This document shows positions 1-13,208 of a stretch of DNA of 32,000 bases, in pieces. The translations under genes were made by a program, and so were the position numbers. The notes under the pieces were generated by a model. That model made no database searches and was not told where the DNA came from. It saw only the letters and a program-made list of their open reading frames with translations. Within the stretch, counting starts at the first letter, position 1. Each line of letters begins with the position of its first letter. Origin of the DNA: Deinococcus metalli (GTDB lineage Bacteria; Deinococcota; Deinococci; Deinococcales; Deinococcaceae); assembly GCF_014201805.1 (NCBI RefSeq), contig NZ_JACHFK010000020.1, positions 1-32,000 of the forward strand, given 5' to 3'.

Positions 1-104
<104 letters not shown>

Positions 105-110
105 TAGAAC

Positions 111-1050
<940 letters not shown>

Positions 1051-1051
<1 letters not shown>

Positions 1052-1664
1052 TGGCGCAGATTGACGTCATCGGTATTCGGGGCGGTCGCACGATCGACGT
1101 GGACCTGCCGGAAGTGAACAAGAACGTGCTGCACGACGTGGTCACCTGGCAGCTCGCCAGCCGCCGCCGCGGCACGGCCAGCACCAAGACCCGCGCGCAG
1201 GTCGGCAAGACCGGCAAGAAGATGTACTCCCAGAAGGGCACGGGCAACGCCCGTCACGGCGACCGCAGCGTCCCGACCTTCGTGGGCGGCGGCGTGGCCT
1301 TCGGGCCCAAGCCGCGCAGCTACGGCTACACCCTGCCGCGCCAGGTGCGCCAGCTCGGCCTGGGCATGGCGCTGGCCGCCCGCCAGGGCGAAGGCAAACT
1401 GATCGCCGTGGACGGCTTTGACCTTGACGGCAAGACCAAGGGCTTCATCGCCTGGGCCGCGCAGAACGGTCTGGACGGCAGCGAGAAGGTGCTGCTCGCC
1501 ACCGACGACGACACGGCCCGCCGCGCCGCGCGCAACATCAGCTGGATCAGCGTCATGCCGGTTGCCGGCGTGAACGTGTACGACATCCTGCGCCACGACC
1601 GCCTGATCATCGACGCCGCCGCCCTCGAAGTGGCCGATGACGAAGCCGAAGGAGAGGCCAGCGC

Positions 1665-1668
<4 letters not shown>
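1051..1668 (+). CDS. rplD: 50S ribosomal protein L4
   Basis: This 205-residue protein carries the L4 extended loop at about residues 50-95 ([19 protein letters not shown], then [13 protein letters not shown]), which lines the peptide exit tunnel. L4 is an early 50S assembly protein, and in E. coli it also represses its own operon; whether that holds here cannot be seen. It overlaps rplC by one base and rplW by four. An acidic tail ([13 protein letters not shown]) ends the protein, a common variable feature of the family. Confidence 0.98.
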
Positions 1669-1952
<284 letters not shown>

Positions 1953-1963
1953 GGAGATCTGAG

Positions 1964-2799
<836 letters not shown>

Positions 2800-2811
2800 G
2801 GAGGGGAACGT

Positions 2812-3095
2812 ATGCCCCGTAGCCTCAAAAAAGGGCCGTTCGTGGACGACCACCTCCTGAAGAAGGTCGACGCCCAGAACGACACCAAGACCAAGCGCGT
2901 CATCAAGACTTGGAGCCGCCGCTCGACGGTCGTGCCCGAGATGATCGGCCACACCATCGCCGTGCACAACGGCAAGCAGCACGTGCCGGTGTTCATCAAC
3001 GAACAGATGATCGGCCACAAGCTCGGCGAGTTCTCGCCCACCCGCAGCTACCGCGGGCACGGCTCCGAGAAGTCGGCGAAGGGGAGCAAGAAGAA

Positions 3096-3099
<4 letters not shown>
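2812..3099 (+). CDS. rpsS: 30S ribosomal protein S19
   Basis: This 95-residue protein starts [19 protein letters not shown], the standard S19 N-terminus, and includes [23 protein letters not shown]19 sits in the 30S head, forms a complex with S13 and contacts the A-site region. An AAGGAGG ribosome binding site lies in the 12-base gap after rplB. The stop codon overlaps the rplV start by four bases (ATGA). Confidence 0.98.
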
Positions 3100-3521
<422 letters not shown>

Positions 3522-3524
3522 GTC

Positions 3525-4270
3525 ATGGGCAACAAGATCAACCCGAACGGCTTCCGCCTGGGCATCACCCGGGGCTGGAACAGCCGCTGGTACGCCGGCA
3601 AGAAGCAGTACGCCGGCCTGCTCAAGGAAGACGAGAAGATCCGCAAGCTCGTCAACAAGGAGCTGGCTGCCGCCGGCATCGCCCGCATCGAGATCGAGCG
3701 CGCCGGCCAGCAGGTCAACGTGATCATCTCCGCGGCCAAGCCCGGCATCGTGATCGGGAAGGGCGGCGACTCCATCAAGCGCCTGCGCGGTGACATCGAG
3801 CGTCTGGTGTCGGCCGGCACGGTCGCCGTGAACGTGGCCGAGATCCCCAACCCGAACATCAGCGCGCCCCTGGTCGCCCTGCGCATCGCCGAGCAGATCG
3901 AGCGCCGCTTCGCGTTCCGCCGCGCCATGAAGCAGGCCGCGCAGCGCGTGATGGAATCCGGCGCCCGCGGCGTCAAGGTCGTGCTCTCCGGTCGTCTGGG
4001 CGGCGCCGAGCAGGCCCGCCGTGAGACGGTGCGCGAAGGCCGCGTGCCGCTGCACACCCTGCGCGCCGACATCGACTACGGCACCGCCCTGGCCCGCACC
4101 ACCTACGGCATCCTGGGCGTGAAGGTCATGGTCTTCAACGGGGAAGTCATCGGTGGCAAGACCGAGACCTTCGCCCGCCCGCAGCGCAAGCAGGACGACC
4201 GCCGCCCCGAGGGTGGCGACCGCCCCAACCGCCGCCGGCCCACCGCCCGCCGGCGCACCGGAGGTGAATG

Positions 4271-4271
<1 letters not shown>
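3525..4271 (+). CDS. rpsC: 30S ribosomal protein S3
   Basis: This 248-residue protein starts [21 protein letters not shown] type II KH RNA-binding domain carries GKGG at residues 78-81. S3 forms part of the mRNA entry channel, with helicase activity shared with S4 and S5. The last 35 residues are a low-complexity Arg/Pro/Gly tail, a family-variable region. It begins three bases after the rplV stop, and its own stop overlaps the region of the rplP start. Confidence 0.98.
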
Positions 4272-4682
<411 letters not shown>

Positions 4683-4696
<14 letters not shown>

Positions 4697-4886
4697 CATG
4701 CGTCAACTCAAGGCGGACGATTTCGCCAAGGAAATCGACGCCCGCAAGAAAGAACTCATGGAGCTGCGCTTCCAGGCCGCCACCGGCAACCTGGCCCAGC
4801 CTCACCGCGTGACGCAGCTCCGCCGTGAAGTCGCCCAGCTCAACACCATCCGGACCGAGCTGAGCAAGCAGGGAGAGCAGGCATGA
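4683..4886 (+). CDS. rpmC: 50S ribosomal protein L29
   Basis: This 67-residue helical protein ([14 protein letters not shown], then [14 protein letters not shown], then [16 protein letters not shown]) matches L29, which sits beside L23 at the tunnel exit. It starts inside the end of rplP and overlaps rpsQ by four bases, so it is probably translated by ribosomes already on the transcript. Length is normal. Confidence 0.97.
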
Positions 4887-5163
4887 AGAAGACCTTTACC
4901 GGCGTCGTCGTGAGCGACAAGGCCGACAAGACGGTCAGCGTGAAGGTGGAGCGCCGCTTCGCCCACCCGCTGTACGGCAAGGTCGTGACGCGCAGCCACA
5001 AGTACGCCGCGCACGACGAGAAGAACGAGTACAAGGTCGGTGACCGCGTCGAGATCATCGCCGTGCGCCCGATCAGCAAGACCAAGACCTGGAAGGTCAC
5101 CAAGCTGATCGAGCGTCCGCGCGGTATCGAGACCACCGCCGTCGAGACGGAAGGGGGCCACGC

Positions 5164-5167
<4 letters not shown>
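4883..5167 (+). CDS. rpsQ: 30S ribosomal protein S17
   Basis: This 94-residue OB-fold protein has the S17 signature [20 protein letters not shown] at the start and [19 protein letters not shown] in the middle. S17 binds 16S rRNA helices 7 and 11 early in assembly. The C-terminal 20 residues ([15 protein letters not shown]) extend beyond the E. coli protein. It overlaps rpmC and rplN by four bases each. Confidence 0.97.
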
Positions 5168-5915
<748 letters not shown>

Positions 5916-5922
5916 CCCTCCG

Positions 5923-5954
5923 GGCCGACCTGACCGTCGGCCTGAGCGGCGCTC
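5923..5954 (+). promoter_or_regulatory. Hairpin pair in the rplX-rplE gap, candidate rplE leader element
   Basis: GGCCGAC (5923-5929) and GTCGGCC (5936-5942) form a perfect 7-base-pair stem with a six-base loop. GAGC and GCTC at 5944-5954 form a second, smaller hairpin. There is no T-run, so this is not a normal intrinsic terminator. In E. coli the spc operon is controlled by S8 binding near the rplE start, which makes a regulatory role here plausible but unproven. Confidence 0.45.
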
Positions 5955-5990
5955 GCTGAAAAACTGCCAGACCGCTCGAAGGAACCCACC

Positions 5991-6533
5991 ATGCAACAGC
6001 TCAAAGAGAAGTACAACGACACGGTGCGCCCCGCACTGATGCAGCAGTTCGGCTACTCCAGCGTGATGGCCGTGCCCCGTATCGAGAAGATCGTCGTGAA
6101 CGAGGGCCTGGGCAGCGCCAAGGAAGACAGCAAGGCCATTGACAAGGCCTCGCGGGAGCTGGCCCTGATCACCCTGCAAAAGCCCATCGTCACCAAGGCG
6201 AAGAAGAGCATCAGCAACTTCAAGCTGCGCCAGGGCATGCCAGTCGGGATCAAGGTCACGCTGCGCGGCGAGCGCATGTACGTGTTCTTGGAAAAGCTGA
6301 TCAACATCGGCCTGCCCCGCATCCGCGACTTCCGCGGCATCAACCCCAACGCCTTCGACGGCCGCGGGAACTACAACCTGGGCATCAAGGAACAGCTGAT
6401 CTTCCCCGAGATCACCTACGACATGGTCGACAAGACGCGCGGCATGGACGTCACCATCGTCACCACCGCCAAGACCGATGAAGAAGCCCGCGCCCTGCTG
6501 CAAGCGATGGGCCTGCCCTTCCGCAAGCAGTAA
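5991..6533 (+). CDS. rplE: 50S ribosomal protein L5
   Basis: This 180-residue protein begins [20 protein letters not shown] and contains the L5 signature ([20 protein letters not shown]) and [21 protein letters not shown]5 binds 5S rRNA in the central protuberance and contacts P-site tRNA. An AAGGA ribosome binding site lies about eight bases upstream of the ATG. Unlike its neighbours it does not overlap the preceding gene; the 75-base gap holds inverted repeats. Confidence 0.98.
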   Translation: MQQLKEKYNDTVRPALMQQFGYSSVMAVPRIEKIVVNEGLGSAKEDSKAIDKASRELALITLQKPIVTKAKKSISNFKLRQGMPVGIKVTLRGERMYVFLEKLINIGLPRIRDFRGINPNAFDGRGNYNLGIKEQLIFPEITYDMVDKTRGMDVTIVTTAKTDEEARALLQAMGLPFRKQ

Positions 6534-6542
6534 GAGGAACTT

Positions 6543-6728
6543 ATGGCGAATACTTCCAAAGTCGTAAAGGCCGCACGCGGACACAAGTTCGCTGTGCAGA
6601 ACTACAACCGCTGCTCCCGCTGCGGCCGCGCCCGCGGCTACTACCGCTTCTTCGGCATGTGCCGCATCTGCATCCGCGAGATGGCGCACAAGGGCGAGCT
6701 GCCCGGCGTGAAGAAAGCCAGCTGGTAA
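6543..6728 (+). CDS. rpsN: 30S ribosomal protein S14, zinc-binding (type Z)
   Basis: This 61-residue protein has the CxxC...CxxC zinc site of the short S14 form (Cys24, Cys27, Cys40, Cys43). S14 sits in the 30S head. The zinc form is widespread in Gram-positive and Deinococcus-Thermus lineages; zinc-free paralogs (C-) exist in some genomes but not in this window. It lies nine bases after rplE with a GAGGAA ribosome binding site. A strong terminator follows within 20 bases, so it closes this transcription unit. Confidence 0.98.
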   Translation: MANTSKVVKAARGHKFAVQNYNRCSRCGRARGYYRFFGMCRICIREMAHKGELPGVKKASW

Positions 6729-6747
6729 TCCCCACGTTCAGCACAAG

Positions 6748-6769
6748 CCCCCGGTGACGGGGGTTTTTT
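6748..6769 (+). terminator. Intrinsic terminator after rpsN
   Basis: CCCCCG (6748-6753), a GTGA loop of the stable GNRA class, then CGGGGG (6758-6763) and six Ts (6764-6769). This is a textbook rho-independent terminator in the middle of what is usually a continuous spc operon. Confidence 0.92.
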
Positions 6770-6889
6770 CGTTGCCGTGAGATGGAACCGATTCGGCGGT
6801 CACCCTTGGATGACCGTCTCCGCACAGCCGCTGCTTTCACCGCGTCTTCCGCGTCGTAAGAGCCAGCCGGGCGACGGAGGCCGCCGCGA

Positions 6890-6919
6890 TTGCCCTCTGC
6901 CGCCTTCGTCTGCTACACT
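6890..6919 (+). promoter_or_regulatory. Candidate promoter for rpsH-secY
   Basis: TTGCCC (6890-6895) and TACACT (6914-6919) are separated by 18 bases, a good match to sigma-70 -35 and -10 boxes. It is placed after a terminator and before a run of essential genes that need a promoter. Predicted transcription start is near 6926, giving a leader of about 218 bases. Confidence 0.65.
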
Positions 6920-7143
6920 CCACTCTTGCCGCACCTGCGGCAGCGTTCGTGCAGTGCCCCCTGGATACGAACCGCACGGTTTCGCGTGGTGATCGTCCAG
7001 TGGTGGATTTCCGACCCAACAGAAGAAGTGGCGGGGTTGTCCGTCAGGCATTCGAGTGGGGAGACCCGTGACCGGCACCGCTGTGGCGCCGGGCACACCT
7101 GCCGGGGCAGTGGCCAGCGTGGCCACGTCCCTGAAGGAGACAC

Positions 7144-7545
<402 letters not shown>

Positions 7546-7624
7546 TCGGCGTCCGCTGAGTATTCGTTTCTAGACCTGACCGCGGGGCATGGCCCTTGCC
7601 TTAAGGACTCAAGGAGGACACCAG

Positions 7625-8181
<557 letters not shown>

Positions 8182-8182
<1 letters not shown>

Positions 8183-8520
8183 TGGCGACCCAGACCATGA
8201 TCCGCCGCAAGCTGCGCGCCCGCCGCAAAGTCCGCACTGCCGCCGGCGAGCGGCTGCGCCTGAGCGTGTACCGCTCCAGCAAGCACATCTACGCCCAGAT
8301 CATCGACGACAGCAAGGGCGTGACCGTGGCCGCGGCCAACAGCGCCGCCGTCAAGACCGGGAACAAGACCGATACCGCTGCCGCCGTGGGCCGTGCCCTC
8401 GCCACAGTGGCGCTCGAGAAGGGCGTCAAGCAGGTGGTCTTTGACCGTGGCTCCTACCGGTACCACGGACGCGTGAAGGCGCTCGCAGACGCGGCGCGGG
8501 AGGGTGGCCTTGACTTTTAA
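8182..8520 (+). CDS. rplR: 50S ribosomal protein L18
   Basis: This 112-residue protein ([20 protein letters not shown], then [20 protein letters not shown], then [20 protein letters not shown]) is L18, which binds 5S rRNA together with L5 in the central protuberance. It starts on the last base of the rplF stop codon and its end overlaps the rpsE start by 11 bases. Confidence 0.98.
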
Positions 8521-9022
8521 TCGTCGTAACGACCGCAACGCGGAGCGCGAGAGCAGCGAATTCGAAGAGAAGATGCTGTTCGTCAACCGCACCTCCAAGA
8601 CCTACCAGGGCGGCCGCCGCTTCCGCTTCGCGGCCCTCGTGATCCTCGGCGACCGCAACGGCCGCGTGGGCATGGGTATCGGGAAGGCCAAGGAAGTGCC
8701 GGTGGCCATCGAGAAGGCCAAGAGCATCGCCCGCAAGAACATGATCAACGTGCCGGTCGAGAACGGCACGATTCCCCACGACATCGTGGGCGAGAACTCG
8801 ACCAGCCGCGTGCTGCTCAAGCCCGCTGGCCCCGGTACCGGCGTGATCGCGGGCACCGTGCCCCGCTCGATCGCGGAACTGGCCGGGATCACCAACATGC
8901 TGTCCAAGGAACTCGGCAGCCGCAACAAGGTCAACGTGGCCTACGCCGTGTTCGACGGCCTGAAGAATCTCCGCACCGCGAAGCAGGTCCGCGCGCTGCG
9001 GGGCGAGACTGGAGGCGCGTAA
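8510..9022 (+). CDS. rpsE: 30S ribosomal protein S5 (TTG start)
   Basis: This 170-residue protein contains the S5 dsRNA-binding domain ([20 protein letters not shown], then [20 protein letters not shown]) and the C-terminal KNVNVA-type region ([18 protein letters not shown]). S5 shapes the mRNA entry channel and decoding fidelity. The start is not an ATG: the GGAGG at 8499-8503 is six bases from a TTG at 8510 (giving [10 protein letters not shown]), whereas the GTG at 8504 touches that site and cannot use it. The gene overlaps the rplR end and shares one base with rpmD. Confidence 0.95.
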   Translation: MTFNRRNDRNAERESSEFEEKMLFVNRTSKTYQGGRRFRFAALVILGDRNGRVGMGIGKAKEVPVAIEKAKSIARKNMINVPVENGTIPHDIVGENSTSRVLLKPAGPGTGVIAGTVPRSIAELAGITNMLSKELGSRNKVNVAYAVFDGLKNLRTAKQVRALRGETGGA

Positions 9023-9198
9023 TGGCGACCCTGAAAATCACCCTCAAGCGTAGCGTGATCGGCCGGCCGGGCAACCAGGTCAGGACCGTCGAGGCGCTCG
9101 GCCTGAAGAAGATCGGTGACACCCGCGAGGTGAACGACACCCCCGCCCTGCGCGGCATGGTGAACACCGTCAAGCACCTGCTGGAGGTGCACGAATGA
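9022..9198 (+). CDS. rpmD: 50S ribosomal protein L30
   Basis: This 58-residue protein reads [20 protein letters not shown], then [20 protein letters not shown], then [17 protein letters not shown]. That is the full L30 pattern, including the GLxKxG/T-type turn and the C-terminal RGMxxxVxHLxxV helix. It starts on the last base of the rpsE stop codon and overlaps rplO by four bases. Its small size makes it easy to miss by ORF length alone. Confidence 0.97.
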   Translation: MATLKITLKRSVIGRPGNQVRTVEALGLKKIGDTREVNDTPALRGMVNTVKHLLEVHE

Positions 9199-9664
9199 AA
9201 CTGCACGAACTGCAGCCCGCTCCGGGCAGCCGCAAGAACCGCAAGCGCGTGGGCCGCGGCCCCGGCGGCACCGACAAGACCGCCGGCCGCGGGCACAAGG
9301 GCCAGAAGGCGCGCAGCGGCGCCGGCAAGGGCCAGTTCTTCGAGGGTGGCCGCAGCCGCCTGATCGCCCGCCTGCCCAAGCGCGGTTTCAACAACGTCGG
9401 CACCACGTACGAGATCGTCAAGCTCTCGCAGCTTGACGGCATCGAGGTTGAGGGCAACACCTTCGACCGGAACGTGCTGGAGATCGCGGGCCTGGTCCGC
9501 CGCAAGGACCGCCCCGTGAAGCTCCTCGCCAGCGGCGAGATCACGCGCGCCATCACCGTGCATGTGGACGCCGCGAGCGCGTCCGCGATCAAGGCCATTG
9601 AGGCTGCCGGCGGCACCGTCGTCCTGCCCGAACCCAAGACCGAAAGCGCCCAGAAGGCGGAGTA

Positions 9665-9665
<1 letters not shown>
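9195..9665 (+). CDS. rplO: 50S ribosomal protein L15
   Basis: This 156-residue protein begins [20 protein letters not shown] and has the long Gly/Lys/Arg-rich N-terminal arm ([20 protein letters not shown], residues 33-53) that threads into 23S rRNA, followed by the globular C-terminal half. L15 is a late 50S assembly protein. It overlaps rpmD by four bases and shares one base with secY. Confidence 0.98.
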
Positions 9666-10990
<1,325 letters not shown>

Positions 10991-11006
10991 CGCCGCGCCG
11001 CTCCAC

Positions 11007-11035
11007 ACCGCTCCCGTCTCCCGGGGGCGGTTTTT
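11007..11035 (+). terminator. Intrinsic terminator after secY
   Basis: A 10-base-pair stem (ACCGCTCCCG at 11007-11016 with CGGGGGCGGT at 11022-11031, one U-G pair) encloses a five-base loop and is followed by a run of Ts to 11035. It separates secY from adk. Confidence 0.9.
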
Positions 11036-11112
11036 CATCCCCGGACGGTCTGGATGGCCGCTCGCCACAGCACAGGGCTGGGCAGGGGTCAGGACTCCAA
11101 CCCGCCGGGCTC

Positions 11113-11118
11113 TATGCT
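11113..11118 (+). promoter_or_regulatory. Candidate -10 box for adk
   Basis: TATGCT at 11113-11118 lies 21 bases before the adk GTG, with a GGAGGGA ribosome binding site between them. I see no good -35 box at the right distance, so the call is weak, but some promoter is needed because a terminator lies upstream. Confidence 0.4.
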
Positions 11119-11139
11119 GGATGTCCAACGGAGGGAACA

Positions 11140-11733
11140 GTGACGCAAGCCAAGAACAAGGTCGTGGTGTTTCTCGGGCCGCCCGGGGCGGGCAAGGGCA
11201 CGCAGGCGGAACGTCTGGCGGCCGAACAGGGCCTGACGAAGATCAGCACCGGCGACATCCTGCGCGACCATGTGAAGCGCGGCACCGAGCTGGGCCAGCA
11301 GGTCCGGCCGATCCTGGACGCCGGGAAGCTGGTGCCGGACGACATCCTGATCGCCCTGATCCGCGACAAGCTGGCAAGCATGGACGACGTGCGCGTGATC
11401 TTCGACGGCTTTCCGCGCACGCTGCCGCAGGCCGAGGGCCTGGACATGCTGCTGGAGGAACTGGGCGCGCCCGTCAACGCCGTGCCGCTGCTGGAGGTGC
11501 CGGACGAGGTGCTGATCGCGCGCATCGTGGAGCGGGGGAGGCAGGCGGCGGCGCGCGGCGAGGCGGTGCGCAGCGACGACACCGATGAGGTCGCCCGTCA
11601 CCGCCAGAGCGTGTACCGCGAGCAGACCCAGCCCTTGATCGATTACTACGCCGCGCGCGGGCACCTGTACCGCGTGGACGGCGTGGGCGGTATGGACGAG
11701 GTGTACAGCCGCATCACGGACGGCATGAAGTAA
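11140..11733 (+). CDS. adk: Adenylate kinase (short-LID type)
   Basis: This 197-residue protein makes two ADP from ATP and AMP. It shows the P-loop GPPGAGKGT at residues 13-21, the AMP-site motif STGDILRDHVKRGTELG and the DGFPRT motif. The LID segment between ARIVERGRQ and DEVARHR is short, as in muscle-type enzymes, without the roughly 30-residue zinc-binding LID seen in many bacteria. The GTG start at 11140 follows a GGAGGGA site; a longer open frame upstream has no family similarity. In many bacteria adk is followed directly by map and infA; here infA is 11.6 kb away. Confidence 0.97.
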   Translation: MTQAKNKVVVFLGPPGAGKGTQAERLAAEQGLTKISTGDILRDHVKRGTELGQQVRPILDAGKLVPDDILIALIRDKLASMDDVRVIFDGFPRTLPQAEGLDMLLEELGAPVNAVPLLEVPDEVLIARIVERGRQAAARGEAVRSDDTDEVARHRQSVYREQTQPLIDYYAARGHLYRVDGVGGMDEVYSRITDGMK

Positions 11734-11809
11734 GCCGGGCGCAGAGGGTGGAGGGCAGAGGGCGTGACGCTTTCTGCCCTCTGCCTTTGGCCCTCTCCCC
11801 TGACCCGGC
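11734..11809. repeat. Imperfect 76-base palindrome downstream of adk (REP-like)
   Basis: The two halves pair from GCCGGG/CCCGGC at the ends (11734-11739 and 11804-11809) to a perfect 10-base inner stem (GGCAGAGGGC at 11754-11763, GCCCTCTGCC at 11776-11785) around a 12-base loop. It has no T-run. The first 23 bases recur with two mismatches at 12205-12227, inside the next gene. This looks like a dispersed intergenic palindromic repeat, but copy number elsewhere cannot be seen from one window. It could also help terminate adk transcription. Confidence 0.6.
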
Positions 11810-11824
11810 CCGTGTAGCCTGGGG

Positions 11825-11853
11825 TTGCCAACCCAGTGTGAATCCGTTACATT
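11825..11853 (+). promoter_or_regulatory. Promoter of the SWIM/MoxR cluster
   Basis: TTGCCA (11825-11830) and TACATT (11848-11853) are separated by 17 bases, a good sigma-70 match. The predicted transcription start is about 11860, some 30 bases before the SWIM gene ATG. A GGGTT/AACCC pair brackets the -35 box. Confidence 0.6.
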
Positions 11854-11869
11854 ACGCCTGTAGCGTAAT
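11851..11869. promoter_or_regulatory. Inverted repeat overlapping the -10 box and start site (candidate operator)
   Basis: ATTACGC and GCGTAAT are perfect 7-base arms around CTGTA. The repeat is AT-rich in a GC-rich setting and covers the end of the -10 box and the likely transcription start, the position of a repressor site. No regulator gene is adjacent; the nearest is the PadR gene 10.8 kb downstream. Confidence 0.6.
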
Positions 11870-11888
11870 TTATGCAGAGGATTTATAG

Positions 11889-13208
11889 ATGACCCTGACG
11901 CCCGACGCCATCCTCGCCCTCGCCCCGGATTCGGGGAGCGCCGCCAATGCCCGCAAGCTCGCGTCTCCCGCCAAGTGGCAGCACCTGAATGCCCCGGCCG
12001 GCAGTCTGTGGGGCGAATGCCAGGGCAGCGGCAAAGACCCCTACCTGACCGGCGTGGACCTCAGCGGCCCGGTGGGCAAGTGCTCGTGCCCCAGCCGCAA
12101 GTTCCCGTGCAAGCACGCGCTGGCGCTGCTGCTGCTCTACGCCACCCACCCCGGCGATTTCGGCCCGGCCGCCCCGCCCGAGAGCCTGCAGACGTGGCTG
12201 GATGGCCGGGCGCAGAGAGCGGAGGGCGACAAGCAGAGGGCCGAAGCTCCGCCGGCCGCCGACGATGCGAAGGCCGCCGACCCGGCCGGGCAGGCCAGGC
12301 GGCGGGCCGCGCGCGAGAAGAAGGTCAGCGGGGGCCTGGACAGCCTCCAGACCTTCCTGAAGGACCTGATCCGCGACGGGCTGGCGCAGGCACCCTCGCG
12401 CCCATACACCGATTGGGACACGCGGGCCGCCCGGCTGGTGGACGCCCAGGCGCCCGGCGCGGCCCGGCTGGTGCGCCAGCTTCCCGGCCACCTGCACGAC
12501 CCCACGGAGCTGCTCTCACACGTCGCCCGCGCGTACCTGCTCACCGAGGCGTGGCCGCGCCGCGAGACCCTGAGCGCCGCCGAGCACGCCGACCTGCGCG
12601 CCGCGCTGGGCTTCCCGCTGGACAACGCCGCGCTGCTGGAGGGCGGCGGCCTGCGCGCCACGTGGCACGTCATGGGCCAGGGTGTGACCGACGAGGACAC
12701 GGTCCGCACCCGGCGCACGTGGCTGGTCAGCGGCGAGCACACCGCCCTGCTGCTGGACTTCTCCGCCGGCGGCCGCCCCTTTCCGCCCGCCCTGCCGCCG
12801 GGAGTGGCGGTGCAGGCCGAGGTGTGCTTCGCGCCCGGGTCGGTAGCGCAGCGCGCCCTGCTGCGCGGCGAGGCCACGAACGCCGGCCCCGCGTCCGTGC
12901 CCGGGGGCGTCCCGCTGGACACACTGCTCGACCGGCACGGCGCGGCCCTCGCTCTGAACCCGTGGCTGGACCGCACCGCCCACGTGACCGGCCCCGTGTA
13001 CCTGAGTCCCGGCGAGCCGTGGCACGCGCAGGACGACACGGGCTGCCTCCCGCTGGCTGGGGCCGAGCGCAGCCTCTACACCCTGCTCGCGCTGGGCGGC
13101 GGGGAGCCCCTCACGCTGTACGCCGAGTGGGACGGCGCGGCCCTCACGCCGCTGAGCGTGGTGCACGGCGGCGCCCTGCTCCCGCTGCGTCAGGCGGAGG
13201 GCGCGTGA
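11889..13208 (+). CDS. SWIM zinc-finger protein
   Basis: This 439-residue protein has a SWIM zinc motif, C-x-C-x6-C-x-H, at Cys65, Cys67, Cys74 and His76 (CSCPSRKFPCKH). SWIM domains bind DNA or protein partners. Residues 106-119 are a linker that matches an intergenic palindrome at the DNA level; residues 120-150 are Ala/Lys-rich and probably disordered; the C-terminal 290 residues are globular with no motif I can name. I associate SWIM proteins next to MoxR, DUF5682 and VWA genes with the E. coli YehQ family. It overlaps the DUF5691 gene by four bases (GTGA). An AGAGGA ribosome binding site precedes the ATG. Confidence 0.88.
   Translation: MTLTPDAILALAPDSGSAANARKLASPAKWQHLNAPAGSLWGECQGSGKDPYLTGVDLSGPVGKCSCPSRKFPCKHALALLLLYATHPGDFGPAAPPESLQTWLDGRAQRAEGDKQRAEAPPAADDAKAADPAGQARRRAAREKKVSGGLDSLQTFLKDLIRDGLAQAPSRPYTDWDTRAARLVDAQAPGAARLVRQLPGHLHDPTELLSHVARAYLLTEAWPRRETLSAAEHADLRAALGFPLDNAALLEGGGLRATWHVMGQGVTDEDTVRTRRTWLVSGEHTALLLDFSAGGRPFPPALPPGVAVQAEVCFAPGSVAQRALLRGEATNAGPASVPGGVPLDTLLDRHGAALALNPWLDRTAHVTGPVYLSPGEPWHAQDDTGCLPLAGAERSLYTLLALGGGEPLTLYAEWDGAALTPLSVVHGGALLPLRQAEGA
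12205..12242 (+). repeat. Partial copy of the downstream-of-adk repeat inside the SWIM gene
   Basis: Bases 12205-12227 match 11734-11756 at 21 of 23 positions, and a further AGAGGGC match follows after a short insertion. The segment codes for GRAQRAEGDKQRAE, a charged linker between the zinc finger and the C-terminal domain. It suggests that a palindromic element entered the gene in frame. Confidence 0.5.

Larger units (their letters stand above)
6729..7143 (+). other. 415-base rpsN-rpsH intergenic region
   Basis: No gene is visible here. The region holds, in order, the rpsN terminator, a CGGTCA/TGACCG hairpin at 6797-6816, a promoter at 6890-6919 and a leader with several inverted repeats. 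The arms in the leader are TGCCGCA/TGCGGCA at 6927-6942, CTGGA (6961-6965) with TCCAG (6996-7000) enclosing CGAACCG/CGGTTTCG (6968-6984), and GTGGCCA/TGGCCAC at 7110-7126 just before the AAGGAGA ribosome binding site. A gap this long inside a ribosomal protein operon is unusual. Confidence 0.8.

Noticed and set aside
11734..11809. The palindrome after adk as a plain intrinsic terminator
   Set aside because: It has no T-run after the stem, and its imperfect outer arms and recurrence at 12205 fit a dispersed repeat better. It may still slow polymerase.
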